The notes: generated by a model from the sequence alone, not told the origin. A DNA stretch of 64,000 nt from an uncultured cyanobacterium (GCA_937944885.1 CALFBB010000005.1:1-64000), one strand, 5' to 3'. Counted from the stretch's first letter, positions 39,936 to 51,678 are shown. Numbers and translations are program-made.

Positions 39936-40616
39936 ATGAGGAGCATCTTGGCCTCTAGTCTGCCCAGCCTAAAGACACTGAGCATCTTGCCCAACCTGAT
40001 CAGCGAAACCCGCTATTTTGTCAGTGGTGAGGTGCATGTCGAAGCGGGAGCAGGGATCGGAGCAGGTGTGTTGTTACGGGCCAATCCTGGTTGCCGCATT
40101 CACATCAAGCGGGGAGCCTGCATTGGCATGGGATCCATTCTGCATGCCCAGGGGGGAGATCTGATTATCGAAGAGGGGGCCACCTTGGGGACGGGGGTGT
40201 TGGTGATCGGTCAGGGTACCATCGGCAGCTACGCCTGTATCGGCTCCGAGACCACGCTGCTAGACTGCTCGATTCTCAGCCAACAGGTGATCCCCCCTGG
40301 CTCTTTGCTTGGGGATCCCACCTATTCTGGAAGTTCTGAACCTGCTGCAGAAGTCAGTAACCGCACGCCCGGTCCGGTTGAGTCTTCCCAATCAGCCGCC
40401 GCGCCGGAGCCCACGCCACCTCCGCCCCCCCGATCGCCAGTGGCCCAGGTGGAGCAACAAACCCGTCGTTGGCGAGAGTCCGCTCTACCAGTGGAAGAAA
40501 AATCTCGCTCCAGGAAGCTCGGCAAATGGAATGGGATCCCGGGGCATACGGAGCTGGATCGGCTCCTGGGCAAAATCTATCCCCATCGACAGACGCTCTT
40601 CTCCAAGGATGGCTAG
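39936..40616 (+). CDS. ccmN: Carboxysome assembly protein CcmN
   Basis: CcmN bridges CcmM to the CcmK shell. The 226-aa protein has an N-terminal hexapeptide-repeat domain (about 25-130, e.g. GAGIGAGVLLRANPG and GATLGTGVLVIG). A proline-rich linker (PEPTPPPPPRSP) follows, then a C-terminal amphipathic encapsulation peptide (HTELDRLLGKIYPHRQTLF). It is 42 bp after ccmM and 25 bp before ccmO. Confidence 0.95.
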   Translation: MRSILASSLPSLKTLSILPNLISETRYFVSGEVHVEAGAGIGAGVLLRANPGCRIHIKRGACIGMGSILHAQGGDLIIEEGATLGTGVLVIGQGTIGSYACIGSETTLLDCSILSQQVIPPGSLLGDPTYSGSSEPAAEVSNRTPGPVESSQSAAAPEPTPPPPPRSPVAQVEQQTRRWRESALPVEEKSRSRKLGKWNGIPGHTELDRLLGKIYPHRQTLFSKDG

Positions 40617-40641
40617 ACTGGCATGAGAACATAGGATAGCG

Positions 40642-41358
40642 ATGTCAACCTCTCTTGGTCTGATTCAAACCCGCAGCTTCCCGGTGATTGTGCGCATTGC
40701 TGATGCCATGACAAAGTCAGCGGGAGTGACGCTGATCGGCTTTGAGAAAACCTCCGGAGGCTACTGTACGGCGATTGTGCGCGGAGGTATTGCCGATGTG
40801 CGCATCGCTATCGAGGAGGGGATCGAGCTGGCCCAACATTTTGATCAAGAGGAGCTCTCCAGCTTGGTGATTCCCCGCCCTTTGCCCAACTTGGAAGTGG
40901 TGCTGCCGATTAGCAGTAAGCTTTCCCAACTGGCCCAAAACCGTGGCTATAGCCGCCTTAGCAACTTGGCGGTGGGTCTACTGGAAACACGCGGCTTCCC
41001 GGCCATGGTAGGGGCTGCCGATACGATGTTGAAAACTGCCGATGTGCAGCTGGCTGCCTATGAAACCATTGGGGATGGCCTTTGCACAGCGATTGTGCGG
41101 GGTACTGTAGCCAATGTGGCCATTGCCATCGATGCCGGCATGTATGAGGCGGAGCGGATTGGAGAACTGCACGCAATAGCGGTGATCCCGCGTCCCCTCG
41201 ACGAGCTAGAACAAGCCCTGCCTGTGGCCAGCTGTTTTGTTGCTCAGCCCGTCAGCTTGCCGGTGGCCATTCCCCAAGCCCAAGAACAAGAGGTAAAACG
41301 GAGCGATGCTGCTGTGGAGCGGATCCCTGTCTATCTCGAGCCACCTGAGACCCCCTAA
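40642..41358 (+). CDS. ccmO: Tandem-BMC carboxysome shell protein CcmO
   Basis: A 238-aa protein of two fused BMC domains (about 4-92 and 110-198), which forms pseudohexameric trimers in the carboxysome shell. The domains begin LGLIQTRSFPVIVRIADAMT and VGLLETRGFPAMVGAADTML and share TAIVRGGIADV/TAIVRGTVANV. The C-terminal 35 residues are polar. It is last in the ccm operon; the SRP RNA gene follows about 105 bp later. Confidence 0.95.
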   Translation: MSTSLGLIQTRSFPVIVRIADAMTKSAGVTLIGFEKTSGGYCTAIVRGGIADVRIAIEEGIELAQHFDQEELSSLVIPRPLPNLEVVLPISSKLSQLAQNRGYSRLSNLAVGLLETRGFPAMVGAADTMLKTADVQLAAYETIGDGLCTAIVRGTVANVAIAIDAGMYEAERIGELHAIAVIPRPLDELEQALPVASCFVAQPVSLPVAIPQAQEQEVKRSDAAVERIPVYLEPPETP

Positions 41359-41464
41359 ATTTGTCGATAGGCTGGGGAGCTTCTCTACCCACCCCGTCCA
41401 GCGCACCCTGAGCAGCAGGATCCCCACCCGCCAGCCCGACAGGAAAAGTGCTACGCTATCTAAA

Positions 41465-41559
41465 GACCTGGGTCCGTGCGGCTCCGACGCCCAAACCGTG
41501 TCAGGATCGGAAGATAGCAGCACCACGGGATGCTCTGAGCAGGCGCGTCAACCCGGGTC
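41465..41559 (+). ncRNA. ffs: Signal recognition particle RNA (4.5S-type)
   Basis: The 95-nt stretch has the SRP RNA domain IV signature: GTGTCAGGATCGGAAGATAG then CAGCACCACGGGATG, compared with the E. coli core GTCAGGTCCGGAAGGAAGCAGC. The ends pair: GACCTGGGT (41465-41473) with ACCCGGGTC (41551-41559), nine pairs with one G-T wobble. The hairpin shape and length fit the short bacterial SRP RNA. A possible -10 box, TACGCT, lies 8 nt upstream. It binds Ffh, whose gene is at 27.1 kb. Confidence 0.9.
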
Positions 41560-41560
41560 G

Positions 41561-41593
41561 CCCGTCATCACCCCGTCATCAACCCGTCATCAC
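41561..41593. repeat. Three tandem copies of an 11-bp unit after ffs
   Basis: CCCGTCATCAC, CCCGTCATCAA and CCCGTCATCAC follow each other without spacing, starting two bases after the SRP RNA terminal stem. Confidence 0.95.
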
Positions 41594-41661
41594 TCAGTCT
41601 CTCTGTGCTGAGCAGGTCTATCCTAGGGTCCATCCACCATTGCACTGGCAACGCACCACGC

Positions 41662-42069
41662 ATGGCTGAGACAGACAATCCTATCGCCAACTTTGCCCAA
41701 AAAGCGCTCTATCTCGGCATGGGCTTAGCTGCTGTGGCAGCAGATAACGCAGCAAAAGTAGCAGGTAGGGCGAGCAGTCGTCTGTTTGAGTTGCGCAAGC
41801 AAGTCCAAGCATTGGTGGATGAGTTGGTGGAGCGGGGAGCCATGAGTGCCGAAGAGGCGCGGGCCTTTATGGATGCCATGGCAATCAATGCCAACCGTAG
41901 GGTGGAACCACGACAAGCTGGCGGTCCCCGCAAGATCAACATCGATGACATTAGCGATGAAGAGGAAAAAGCTGGCAACGCTATTGAGCTTTCGGAAGCA
42001 GCTCGCCTACGTCGGCAAATAGCAGAGTTGCAGGCGGAACTGGATCGAATCAAGAAACAATCAAGCTAG
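41662..42069 (+). CDS. Phasin-like / coiled-coil protein
   Basis: A 135-aa hydrophilic helical protein. NFAQKALYLGMGLAAVAAD and LFELRKQVQALVDELVERG with MSAEEARAFMDAM resemble the PhaF/phasin-like family common in cyanobacteria. A C-terminal heptad region (AARLRRQIAELQAELDRIKK) forms a coiled coil. The function is uncertain; relatives coat polyhydroxyalkanoate granules or act as scaffolds. I start at the ATG at 41662 (MAETDNPIANFA); the frame is open 57 bp further upstream, into the 3' tandem repeats. Confidence 0.75.
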   Translation: MAETDNPIANFAQKALYLGMGLAAVAADNAAKVAGRASSRLFELRKQVQALVDELVERGAMSAEEARAFMDAMAINANRRVEPRQAGGPRKINIDDISDEEEKAGNAIELSEAARLRRQIAELQAELDRIKKQSS

Positions 42070-42142
42070 AAGTCAGCCAGATCTCACCCTAGGCTCTTTC
42101 ACCCAGTAAAACCAGATCCCAGCAAGCCCTGAGGTTAATTAA

Positions 42143-43456
42143 TTACTGGGAAGGGTTAGGAATCAGGATCCCTTCCTCTGAAAGAAAACGAGGACTCAAA
42201 AATGGCTGTAGGGCTTTGGGAATGCGAATCGAGCCATCTGGCAGCTGGTGATTTTCCAGTAGAGCTGCCAACGACCGCCCTACCGCTAACCCAGAGCCAT
42301 TCAGGGTGTGGACAAACTGAGTTCCCTTTTGGCCGGCCTCCTTACAGCGGAGATTGGCCCGTCGCGCCTGAAAATCCCGGCAATTGGAGCAACTGGAGAT
42401 TTCGCGGTACTGATCCTGAGAAGGGAACCACACCTCCAAATCGAAGCAACGAGCGGCCGCAAAGCCCAAATCCCCGGTGCACAACTCCACCACGCGATAG
42501 GGTAACTCCAGCATCTGTAGGATGGCTTCGGCATCTTGCACCAGCTTCTCGTGTTCTGCTTCCGATTGATCAGGATGGGTTACCTTCACCAGCTCTACTT
42601 TTTGAAACTGGTGCAGCCGGATCAGCCCCTTGGTATCGCGGCCATAGCTACCGGCCTCACGGCGAAAACAGGGGGTATGGGCACAGAAGTAAAAGGGCAA
42701 TTGCTCAGCCGGAATCACTTCATCCCGGTACAGATTGGTGAGGGGAACTTCAGCGGTAGGGATCAACCACAGGTCATCCTCAGCGCATCTAAAGCTATCT
42801 TCGGCGAACTTAGGTAGCTGCCCTGTCCCCTGTAGGGCGGCACTGTTCACCATAAAAGGTGGGATTACCTCAACATAGCCGGCATTGATATGGCGCTCCA
42901 GCATCATGGTAATCAAGGCCCGCTCCAGGGCAGCTCCTGCCCCTAGCATGGCTACAAAGCGGCTCTGGGCCACCTTGACCGCACGGCCAAAATCGAGCAG
43001 TCCCCACTTTTGGGCAATCTCGTCGTGGGGCAAAACAGCATGGGTAGGCTTCCGCTCATCCCCCCAGCGACGCACCTCCACGTTGTCGGTCTCATCTCGG
43101 CCAATCGGTACACTCGGCAGCGGCAAGTTGGGTAATGTGAGCAACTGCCTCTGCATCTGCTCCTCCAGATCCTGCTCCTGCTGCTCCAGTTGGGCAATCT
43201 CACTCTTGAGATCCACTCCCTGCTGTCGCAGTGCAGCTACCTCAGCTCCCTGCGGATCCGCCCCCTGACGGATGATCTCACCGACTTTTCTGCCGATGCT
43301 GTTGCTCTCCGCCTGCAGGGATCCGCGCTGGGTTTCCAACTGCCGTCGTTGCCGATCCAATTCCAGGATCCTATCCAAATCCACAGTGGCCCGCCGATGT
43401 TGGAGAGCTTGACGTACCTGTTCCGGGTGATCTCGTAGCAGCTTTAGATCCAGCAC
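42143..43456 (-). CDS. serS: Seryl-tRNA synthetase
   Basis: SerS charges tRNA-Ser (and tRNA-Sec precursors where present). The 437-aa class II enzyme has the N-terminal coiled-coil arm (residues 30-100), motif 2 around [20 protein letters not shown] and motif 3 near [30 protein letters not shown] is the family block. The start is a GTG at 43456 ([12 protein letters not shown]). An 8-bp perfect inverted repeat, CCCAGTAA/TTACTGGG (42102-42109 and 42143-42150), overlaps the stop codon. Confidence 0.97.
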   Translation of the reverse strand: MLDLKLLRDHPEQVRQALQHRRATVDLDRILELDRQRRQLETQRGSLQAESNSIGRKVGEIIRQGADPQGAEVAALRQQGVDLKSEIAQLEQQEQDLEEQMQRQLLTLPNLPLPSVPIGRDETDNVEVRRWGDERKPTHAVLPHDEIAQKWGLLDFGRAVKVAQSRFVAMLGAGAALERALITMMLERHINAGYVEVIPPFMVNSAALQGTGQLPKFAEDSFRCAEDDLWLIPTAEVPLTNLYRDEVIPAEQLPFYFCAHTPCFRREAGSYGRDTKGLIRLHQFQKVELVKVTHPDQSEAEHEKLVQDAEAILQMLELPYRVVELCTGDLGFAAARCFDLEVWFPSQDQYREISSCSNCRDFQARRANLRCKEAGQKGTQFVHTLNGSGLAVGRSLAALLENHQLPDGSIRIPKALQPFLSPRFLSEEGILIPNPSQ

Positions 43457-43524
43457 AAAAATTGCCTATGTTTTGAGTCTTCCAAATAGACTACATTTTG
43501 GCTCTGTTCGCCCGGTTTATCAGC

Positions 43525-45202
<1,678 letters not shown>

Positions 45203-46651
45203 CTAGGGTTGCTTTGGAGAACTATTCCCAGTTTGTTCGGCGGAGAACCCATAGTGAGTGGTTTTCACCCACTTCAGGCATTTTGGCTGCACACAGAGGC
45301 GGGCGGTAGTGGTGATCATCACCGGTAGCCAATGGAGCATGTAAACCAGCCCCAGGGTGGTTTGCCACCACAGGGCTTGCCCGCGTAGGCCTTCTACTTG
45401 CCGCAGCCCGCGGTAGAAGGCAACTGCTAGGCAGCCCATAACCAGGGCATTTAAGGGGAGTAGCACCGAGGAGTGACCGGCCAGCAATACCCAGAGGGTA
45501 TCGGGTACCAAGGCCATAGGCAGTAGGTACTGGGAGATAAAAAACGCCCACAGATCCAGGGTTTTGGCCAGACCCATGCGGCGGCTGAGGATCCCAGGCC
45601 AGTAGTCGAGATAGCGTTGGTAACCGCCTTCTGCCCAACGGCAGCGCTGGTGCCAGAGGCTTTTCCAGGAGGTAACCCCTTCTTCGGCAATGGCAGGTTC
45701 AGGGAGAAAGGCGATATCCACCCCTGCCAAGTGTAGCTTGAAAGTGAGATCCAGATCATCGGTGAGGGTATTTTCGTTCCAGCCACCGCACTTTTCCAAG
45801 ACATCCCGCCGCACCAGTTGGCCGTTGCCTCGCAGCTCGCCAATACCTCTCACGGCCACCCGCTGCTGTTGCAGGTAGCTGTCGGAGGCCATTTCCGCCA
45901 CTTGCCCACGGGTCCAGAAGTTGGTGCCGGCGTTACTGATGGCTTTGCGCACCTGTACAGCTCCGATGGTGCGCCTGCCACGGTGAGGGGTCTGGGCAAA
46001 CAGGGGCAAGGTACGGGTGAGAAAATCCGGCGGTACTACTGCATCGGCATCGCAAACCAGAATAATCTCGGCGTGGGTCAAAGGCATCACTTCGTTCAAA
46101 GCACCGGATTTGCCCCCACCGCGACCGGGCTGGCGATGGTAGACCCGTAGATGCGGGATCCGTTTTTGGGCCTCTTGCAGGATATGGGGGGTGTCATCGC
46201 TGCTGTTGTCGTTAATGGCCCACAGCTCTAGGTGACTGGTGGGGTACTGCAGCTGAGTTAGGCTCTCCAGCAGACGAGGAAGCACTGCACTTTCGTTCTT
46301 GGCCGGGATCAGCACAGCCACACGGGGCAAGGCTAGTAATCTCGACTGCGAGAACTTGGCCTGTGAATCTGGCGCCAGGTCTGGTTCCGGTTGGGTAGCC
46401 CAGGTGAGGGGAGGTAAAGGAGCCAGCGGTTGCAGCCGGAATAGGCGGCTGATGTGCACCACCATCAAAGTAGCCAGGCCAATGGTGAACCAGCGGGCTA
46501 GGGGGAAGATGTGCATTAAGCTAACCAGTCCCCATACCAGCACCAGCACCAGCAGAGCCTTGAGACGCCGGCGTTGGGCCGGTGTAAGCAGCCAATCTGG
46601 GAGATGAAGACCCTCAAGAGGTTCAGGCTCTAACCAGACAAACTCAGACAT
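45203..46651 (-). CDS. mgdA: Monoglucosyldiacylglycerol synthase (GT2 family)
   Basis: MgdA makes glucosyl-diacylglycerol from UDP-glucose, the first step of cyanobacterial galactolipid synthesis. The 482-aa membrane GT2 enzyme has two N-terminal helices. The catalytic blocks are VAVLIPAKNESAVLPRLLE, CDADAVVPPDF, NTLTDDLDLTFKLHL and the processive-type HQRCRWAEGGYQRYLDYW. C-terminal helices follow. GKSGALNEV, GAVQVRKAISNAGTNFWTRG and GIGELRGNGQ match the Synechocystis enzyme as I remember it. Other processive GT2 enzymes are the alternative. Confidence 0.85.
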   Translation of the reverse strand: MSEFVWLEPEPLEGLHLPDWLLTPAQRRRLKALLVLVLVWGLVSLMHIFPLARWFTIGLATLMVVHISRLFRLQPLAPLPPLTWATQPEPDLAPDSQAKFSQSRLLALPRVAVLIPAKNESAVLPRLLESLTQLQYPTSHLELWAINDNSSDDTPHILQEAQKRIPHLRVYHRQPGRGGGKSGALNEVMPLTHAEIILVCDADAVVPPDFLTRTLPLFAQTPHRGRRTIGAVQVRKAISNAGTNFWTRGQVAEMASDSYLQQQRVAVRGIGELRGNGQLVRRDVLEKCGGWNENTLTDDLDLTFKLHLAGVDIAFLPEPAIAEEGVTSWKSLWHQRCRWAEGGYQRYLDYWPGILSRRMGLAKTLDLWAFFISQYLLPMALVPDTLWVLLAGHSSVLLPLNALVMGCLAVAFYRGLRQVEGLRGQALWWQTTLGLVYMLHWLPVMITTTARLCVQPKCLKWVKTTHYGFSAEQTGNSSPKQP

Positions 46652-46831
46652 GGGGATCCATCTCGCGGGTGAACAGATTAATTTTGCCCCAACCGTGCAG
46701 CACAGGCAGGCAAAGGCTGTTACTCATTGTCACCCATGGTGTGGAGCGCACCTTGCCTTGCGGCAGGACTGTTTCCACTGACTCAACAGGAATGGTCGGG
46801 ATCCCTGGGGGCTTACAAGAGAGTACAGAGC

Positions 46832-47293
46832 CTATGGGTTACCCCGGATCTCCTTGATAACTCCATCTTCCAGAAGGATTTCTACCTGCATCTTTTGGAT
46901 CAAGTTATCACCCTTCTGCACCCGAAAGAAACTCTCTACGTTACCCTGCAGAACCTCTTGGTTGAGTTCCAGGTTCACCAGTTGGTTGGCTTGTTGCAGA
47001 AGCTGATTTTTCTGATCGAGGAGCTTGATTTTCTGTTCGTTTACGCGACTCTTGATGGCCTCCACCTGCTGGAGGACTTGCGGGCTATTTGGGTTGGTGC
47101 TCTGCTTCTCTACCTCGGCAATGGCTCGCTTGCCTTGAAACTCCAACTGCTGGATCTGGGCGTCGGTGGCCTGGATTTGCCGTTGCAGTTGCTCCTGCAT
47201 TTCACTTTTCCAGAGGGCAGTAACCACTACCTTGACGGGAATGTTGCGCTTCAGAAGCAACTGAGTACTGTTGCCGTTGTTGTTTTCTTCCAT
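46832..47293 (-). CDS. YlqD family protein
   Basis: A 153-aa, largely coiled-coil protein of the YlqD family, whose role is unknown. A beta-strand start (TQLLLKRNIPVKVVVTALWK) is followed by a long Gln-rich helical region (QLQRQIQATDAQIQQLEFQ through LLDQKNQLLQQANQLV). The C-terminus VEILLEDGVIKEIRG closes the fold. It is on the same strand as mgdA but separated by 180 bp. The ATG at 47293 gives MEENNNGNS. Confidence 0.8.
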   Translation of the reverse strand: MEENNNGNSTQLLLKRNIPVKVVVTALWKSEMQEQLQRQIQATDAQIQQLEFQGKRAIAEVEKQSTNPNSPQVLQQVEAIKSRVNEQKIKLLDQKNQLLQQANQLVNLELNQEVLQGNVESFFRVQKGDNLIQKMQVEILLEDGVIKEIRGNP

Positions 47294-47570
47294 AAAAACC
47301 TAATCTGGGCAGACTATGACCAATTTGGGGAACCAGGCTCCCACAGAACTGTTTTCTTAGGATTTCCAGGCTCAAAGAAGAGGGGGCTTGACGTACCACA
47401 CTCCTCTCTGCTGCCAGGGAGAATCCGATTACTTATCCTACCGGCTCAGATCCCCGGGGTAAAGGGTTAGCTGCCGGGGAAAAGCAATTTTGGTTAAGGA
47501 TCTTGAAGGTCAACAGCATGCTTTGTCCTAGATTCAGCTAGGTTGAAGGACAGTGTTTTTTGCGGCAGCC

Positions 47571-48557
47571 ATGAGCGAATCGGCCTTGACACCCTTTCAA
47601 TCCTCTGCTTGGACCACTGAACCGGTACGGGTTGCCTCTCGCAAAAGCGAGTTGGCTTTGGTGCAAACCCATTGGGTGATGGAGCAGCTGCAGGGATATT
47701 ATCCGGGCCTGAGGCTTGAGCTCAATACCCTCTCTACCCAGGGAGACATTATTCTCGATGTGGCGCTGGCCAAGATCGGGGATAAGGGCCTATTTACTAA
47801 GGAGCTGGAGGTGGGGTTACTGAACGGCAGCAGTGACTTGGCGGTGCACAGCCTCAAGGATCTGCCCACCCGTCTGCCCGAGGGGCTGGTGTTGGGGGCA
47901 ATCACGCGGCGGGAGGACCCGCTGGATGCGCTGGTGGTGCATGAGCGGTTTGGCGGCTATCAACTGGCAACCTTGCCGGCAGGAACGGTGATTGGGACTT
48001 CTTCACTGCGTCGGTTGGCTCAGCTGCGCCACGCTTTTCCCCATTTGCAGTTTAAGGATGTGCGCGGCAACCTCAACACCCGCTTGGCCAAGTTGGATAG
48101 GGGAGAGTACGATGGGCTAATCTTGGCAGTGGCGGGCCTAAAACGTCTGGGTAAGGAAGATCGCATCCATCAGGTTTTGGATCCGGGTGTATCCTTGTAT
48201 GCGGTCGGGCAGGGATCCCTAGGCATTGAGTGCCGGCAGGGGGATGAGCGCATTCTCAGTTTGATTCAACCTTTGGCAGATGCGGAGGCAACGGCCCGCT
48301 GCCGGGCGGAACGGGCTTTTTTACGTGCTTTGGAAGGGGGCTGTCAGGTGCCCATCGGGGTACACAGCCAAGTGCAGGGGGATGAGCTACAGCTGACGGG
48401 CATGGTGGCCCAGTTGGATGGTCAACGCTTGATCCGCGATAGCCACAGGGGATCCCTGAGGGAGGCGGAGGAGATTGGCATGGCTTTGGCGGAGAAGCTG
48501 AAACAGCAGGGAGCAGATGAAATCCTGCAAGCTATTTTTGCCCAGGCGCGTAGCTAA
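47571..48557 (+). CDS. hemC: Porphobilinogen deaminase (hydroxymethylbilane synthase)
   Basis: HemC joins four porphobilinogen units into hydroxymethylbilane in haem, chlorophyll and bilin synthesis. The product is 328 aa from the ATG at 47571 (MSESALTPF). The block [16 protein letters not shown] and [17 protein letters not shown] are typical. [10 protein letters not shown] and [12 protein letters not shown] bind the substrate. The cofactor-binding Cys is in [13 protein letters not shown]. It converges with purC, overlapping by 4 bp at the stop codons. Confidence 0.97.
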   Translation: MSESALTPFQSSAWTTEPVRVASRKSELALVQTHWVMEQLQGYYPGLRLELNTLSTQGDIILDVALAKIGDKGLFTKELEVGLLNGSSDLAVHSLKDLPTRLPEGLVLGAITRREDPLDALVVHERFGGYQLATLPAGTVIGTSSLRRLAQLRHAFPHLQFKDVRGNLNTRLAKLDRGEYDGLILAVAGLKRLGKEDRIHQVLDPGVSLYAVGQGSLGIECRQGDERILSLIQPLADAEATARCRAERAFLRALEGGCQVPIGVHSQVQGDELQLTGMVAQLDGQRLIRDSHRGSLREAEEIGMALAEKLKQQGADEILQAIFAQARS

Positions 48558-49354
48558 TGAATGGGCATGGGTCCTACCTGGGGCTGGCTGAGCTTAGCAG
48601 GGGCAACCACCTGTAAAACCCGTTGCAACACTTCTTGATAACCAGCCACGGGATCCCCAAGATCAAAGCGAAAGAGATCTTTATCCAGCACTTGTGGCTC
48701 TGAGGCTTGCCCACCCGACCAATCCCAAAGGCGACAGGTGTCGGGGCTAATCTCATCGGCCAAGAGGATGGCTCCATCTGGATTCAGACCAAATTCCAGT
48801 TTGAAGTCAACCAACTCCAGGTGGCAGGTCTGCCAGAAAACTTGGAGATGGCGATTGATGGTTAAGGCCAGGGATCCCAGTTGCTCTACCTGCTCCGGGG
48901 TAGCCAGCTTCAGGAGACGAATGTGGTCTGGGGTAACTAAGGGATCCCCAAGGGCATCGTTTTTGTAATAGAACTCCAACACAGGCGGATCGATGGGTAG
49001 CCCCCGCTCCAGGCCAAGACGCCGACAGAGGCTACCGGCACTGCGGTTGCGTACCACCACTTCCAAAGGAAGAATCGTAACGGCTCTAACCAGCATTTCG
49101 GTGGGTCCGGTTTGGGCCAGAAAATGGGTGCGGATCCCCTGCTGACCTAGGTACTGAAAAAGATGGCTGGAAACGGTGCAGTTGACCTCTCCTTTGCCGG
49201 CGATGGAGCCCCGCTTTTGGGCATTGAAGGCGGTGGCATCGTCTTTGTACCGGCAGAGATACACCTGGGGATCAGGGGTGCGGTAGATGCACTTGGCTTT
49301 GCCCTCGTAGAGCAAGTCTTGAGGGGAGGGAGTAGGGGTAGAGGAAGATGGCAT
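48554..49354 (-). CDS. purC: SAICAR synthetase
   Basis: PurC condenses CAIR with aspartate in purine synthesis. The 266-aa protein has [13 protein letters not shown], the nucleotide-binding start, then [42 protein letters not shown] and [16 protein letters not shown]. The length is normal. Its last codons overlap the hemC stop, so the two transcripts converge with no spacer. Confidence 0.96.
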   Translation of the reverse strand: MPSSSTPTPSPQDLLYEGKAKCIYRTPDPQVYLCRYKDDATAFNAQKRGSIAGKGEVNCTVSSHLFQYLGQQGIRTHFLAQTGPTEMLVRAVTILPLEVVVRNRSAGSLCRRLGLERGLPIDPPVLEFYYKNDALGDPLVTPDHIRLLKLATPEQVEQLGSLALTINRHLQVFWQTCHLELVDFKLEFGLNPDGAILLADEISPDTCRLWDWSGGQASEPQVLDKDLFRFDLGDPVAGYQEVLQRVLQVVAPAKLSQPQVGPMPIH

Positions 49355-49367
49355 GGAAAGTCAGCCT

Positions 49368-50909
49368 TTAGTACCCGGTCAGTTGTCCGCGGATCCCTTG
49401 CCAAAGGGTGATGGCTAGAATACGCAGATCCAGCCACAAGGACCAGTTTTGCACATAATACAAATCATATTGGGTGCGGCGGGCAATACTGGTGTCCCCT
49501 CGCAGGCCATGGATTTGCGCCCAACCGGTGAGGCCGGTTTTTACTAGGTGCCGATCCAGGTATTTGGGGATTTCCTGGCTAAATTGCCGGACAAAATAGG
49601 GCCGCTCCGGGCGAGGCCCCACCAAGCTCATTTCCCCCTTCAACACATTCCACAGTTGCGGCAACTCATCTAGGTTAGACCGCCGTAAAAAGGCTCCAAT
49701 GGCAGTGCGTCGCGGATCCCCGGGGCGTGTCCAACCGGGTTGTGCGGATCCTTCGGCATCCACGCGCATGGTGCGAAACTTGGCAATCCAGAAGGGTCGG
49801 CCATCCAAACTGAGCCGCTCCTGAAAATAAAAGATTGGCCCTGGACTGCTGCAAGCCACCAAAACAGCAACCACCAAGAACAAGGGGCTGAGCACAATTA
49901 GCCCTAAAAGGGATCCCACCACATCTACCGCTCGCTTGAGGAGACGGTTGTGGGCGTAGCGCAGCGGTGGATCCCGTAGGGTGAGGAGGGGGATCCCGTC
50001 TAGGGAGTGCAGGCTGAGGTTAACCGTTAAAAAGGCGAGGATATCGGGCACCAAGCGCACCTGCAGGGAGAGGGCTTGCAAGCTCAACAGCAAAGGAGCA
50101 GTGACCAAGTTGGGTTGACCCAACCAAACCTCTCGAATGTGGGGGTGACTTTCTAGGTAGGCCACCAGATGGGGTAGTTGAACCCGCTCAATTTTTTCCA
50201 TTCCCTCGGCTTCAAGGCTGTACTCAGCGCTTGTGAGGTTGCCCCAGAACTCTTTCCCTCTGTTGTTGGCATCTGGAGAAGTACCGGGCTCGGCGCAGTT
50301 ACAACTGAACTGCTGATCCGGAACCTGTTGCATCAAACCTTTGCCCAAGCCTTCTGTGCCCTCGTCAGCCCAAGCCGCCACCTCAAATCCCAATTGCGGA
50401 GAGCGCTGCAACCGTTCCAGCACCTCCACCAAGATGGAGGTGGATCCCACCCAAAGGACCTGCCGTCGTCCGTACCCTTGGGAGCGTAACCAGCCCATGG
50501 CCAAGCGCAGCCCGACCCGCAGCAAGGTCATCCCTAGCAGAGCCAGCAATCCGGCGTAGCCCAGCACCAGCCGTGACAAAGACACCGAGCGGACAAAAAA
50601 AGCCCCTGCCAGGATCAAGCCAAAGGTCAAGCCCAAGCTCACCAGCAGGCTGACCCATTCCTCGAAGCAAGACAGGCGTTTGGACTCGCTGTATCCTCCT
50701 AAGCCCGCCTGGATACCCCAGTAGCTGAGCACCGTCAGCAGCCCCAGCCCCGCGTAGAGATCCCAGGGGAGAAGCTGATGGGGAGCAAGGCTGCGCAGCC
50801 AGTACCCTACCCCGAAGGCCAACCAAATACAGAGGCCATCTCCAAAACAGGCCAGAGGCAGCCACAGATGCTGCGGATCCAGCCAGAGCTTCTGGCCTTG
50901 TGCAGTCAA
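49368..50909 (-). CDS. Polyprenyl-phosphate sugar-1-phosphate transferase (WbaP/CpsE-like)
   Basis: A 513-aa membrane enzyme that loads the first sugar phosphate on undecaprenyl phosphate for exopolysaccharide synthesis. Four or five N-terminal helices (residues 10-140) and a nucleotide-binding-like middle region lead to the C-terminal bacterial sugar transferase domain. That domain shows KRAVDVVGSLLGLIVLSPLF, FRTMRVDAEG, RRSNLDELPQLWNVLKGEMS and VGPRPERP, then KTGLTGWAQIHGLRG. The start is a TTG at 50909, supported by GGGGGAG a few nt upstream. The gene lies 13 bp upstream of purC and may form an operon with it. Confidence 0.9.
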   Translation of the reverse strand: MTAQGQKLWLDPQHLWLPLACFGDGLCIWLAFGVGYWLRSLAPHQLLPWDLYAGLGLLTVLSYWGIQAGLGGYSESKRLSCFEEWVSLLVSLGLTFGLILAGAFFVRSVSLSRLVLGYAGLLALLGMTLLRVGLRLAMGWLRSQGYGRRQVLWVGSTSILVEVLERLQRSPQLGFEVAAWADEGTEGLGKGLMQQVPDQQFSCNCAEPGTSPDANNRGKEFWGNLTSAEYSLEAEGMEKIERVQLPHLVAYLESHPHIREVWLGQPNLVTAPLLLSLQALSLQVRLVPDILAFLTVNLSLHSLDGIPLLTLRDPPLRYAHNRLLKRAVDVVGSLLGLIVLSPLFLVVAVLVACSSPGPIFYFQERLSLDGRPFWIAKFRTMRVDAEGSAQPGWTRPGDPRRTAIGAFLRRSNLDELPQLWNVLKGEMSLVGPRPERPYFVRQFSQEIPKYLDRHLVKTGLTGWAQIHGLRGDTSIARRTQYDLYYVQNWSLWLDLRILAITLWQGIRGQLTGY

Positions 50910-51135
50910 GGGTTCTCCCCCATCTTCAAAAGTTGGTTACCCAAAGTCTGACAACCATCTTACCTGTTATGCTGTCGGCCACCGACCGAGCCTATTTTTC
51001 TGGGCTTTTTTGGGGTAGGGTTGCTCTAGCTAGCCTACATTGGCCGGGGATCCTCCTCCATACCTTTTCCATACCTTCCAGGGATCCCGACCGACAGCCA
51101 CTAAAATTCAAGCAGGTACCTTTGCGATTTAAGCG

Positions 51136-51600
51136 ATGACAGCCGTCTTTTTGACTTCCGTACTCAACATTGACTATCGTCCTTTGCAAGCCCTGTTGGA
51201 GGCAGGTTCCTGGCTAGAGGCGGATCGGCTGAGTTTACAATTGCTCTGTCGGGCGGCAGGAGAAGGGGCAACCCGGCGGGGCTGGCTTTACTTTTCCGAG
51301 GTCAGTCGGATCCCGGTTGAGGATCTGCGCACCATTGATCAACTGTGGCGGGTGGCCTCCGGGGATCGGTTTGGGTACTCGGTGCAACGGCAACTGTGGC
51401 TAGGTGTGAACCGCAACTGGGAGCGCCTCTGGCCAATCATCGGTTGGAAACAAGGCTACCACTGGACTCGTTACCCGGAGGAATTCACCTGGGATCTCTC
51501 GGCACCTAAGGGCCATTTGCCCCTTTCCAACCAATTGCGGGGGGTGCGGGTGCTGGAGGAGTTGCTGACCCACAAAGCCTGGGAAGACTTCTCGGGTTGA
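51136..51600 (+). CDS. GUN4 domain protein
   Basis: A 154-aa protein consisting almost entirely of the GUN4 fold, which binds porphyrins; the founding member stimulates Mg-chelatase in chlorophyll synthesis. Visible signature stretches are [60 protein letters not shown] and [11 protein letters not shown]. It lacks the N-terminal helical domain of Synechocystis Gun4 (about 230 aa), so it is either a minimal Gun4 or one of the additional GUN4 proteins. It stands alone on the strand. Confidence 0.9.
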   Translation: MTAVFLTSVLNIDYRPLQALLEAGSWLEADRLSLQLLCRAAGEGATRRGWLYFSEVSRIPVEDLRTIDQLWRVASGDRFGYSVQRQLWLGVNRNWERLWPIIGWKQGYHWTRYPEEFTWDLSAPKGHLPLSNQLRGVRVLEELLTHKAWEDFSG

Positions 51601-51621
51601 GCAGCTTGGATTGATGCCACC

Positions 51622-51678
51622 TTTGTGAATTACTGACTTTGTGAGTTAGTTTTGTGAGTTACCTATGAATCATGAATC
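51622..51678. repeat. Cluster of short direct repeats
   Basis: TTTGTGAATTA (51622), TTTGTGAGTTA (51638) and TTTGTGAGTTA (51651) are followed by two adjacent copies of ATGAATC (51665-51678). They lie between the GUN4 and DUF1995 genes. Confidence 0.85.

Noticed and set aside
42102-42150. serS terminator from the CCCAGTAA/TTACTGGG inverted repeat
   Set aside because: The loop is 33 nt, one arm overlaps the stop codon and no T-run follows.
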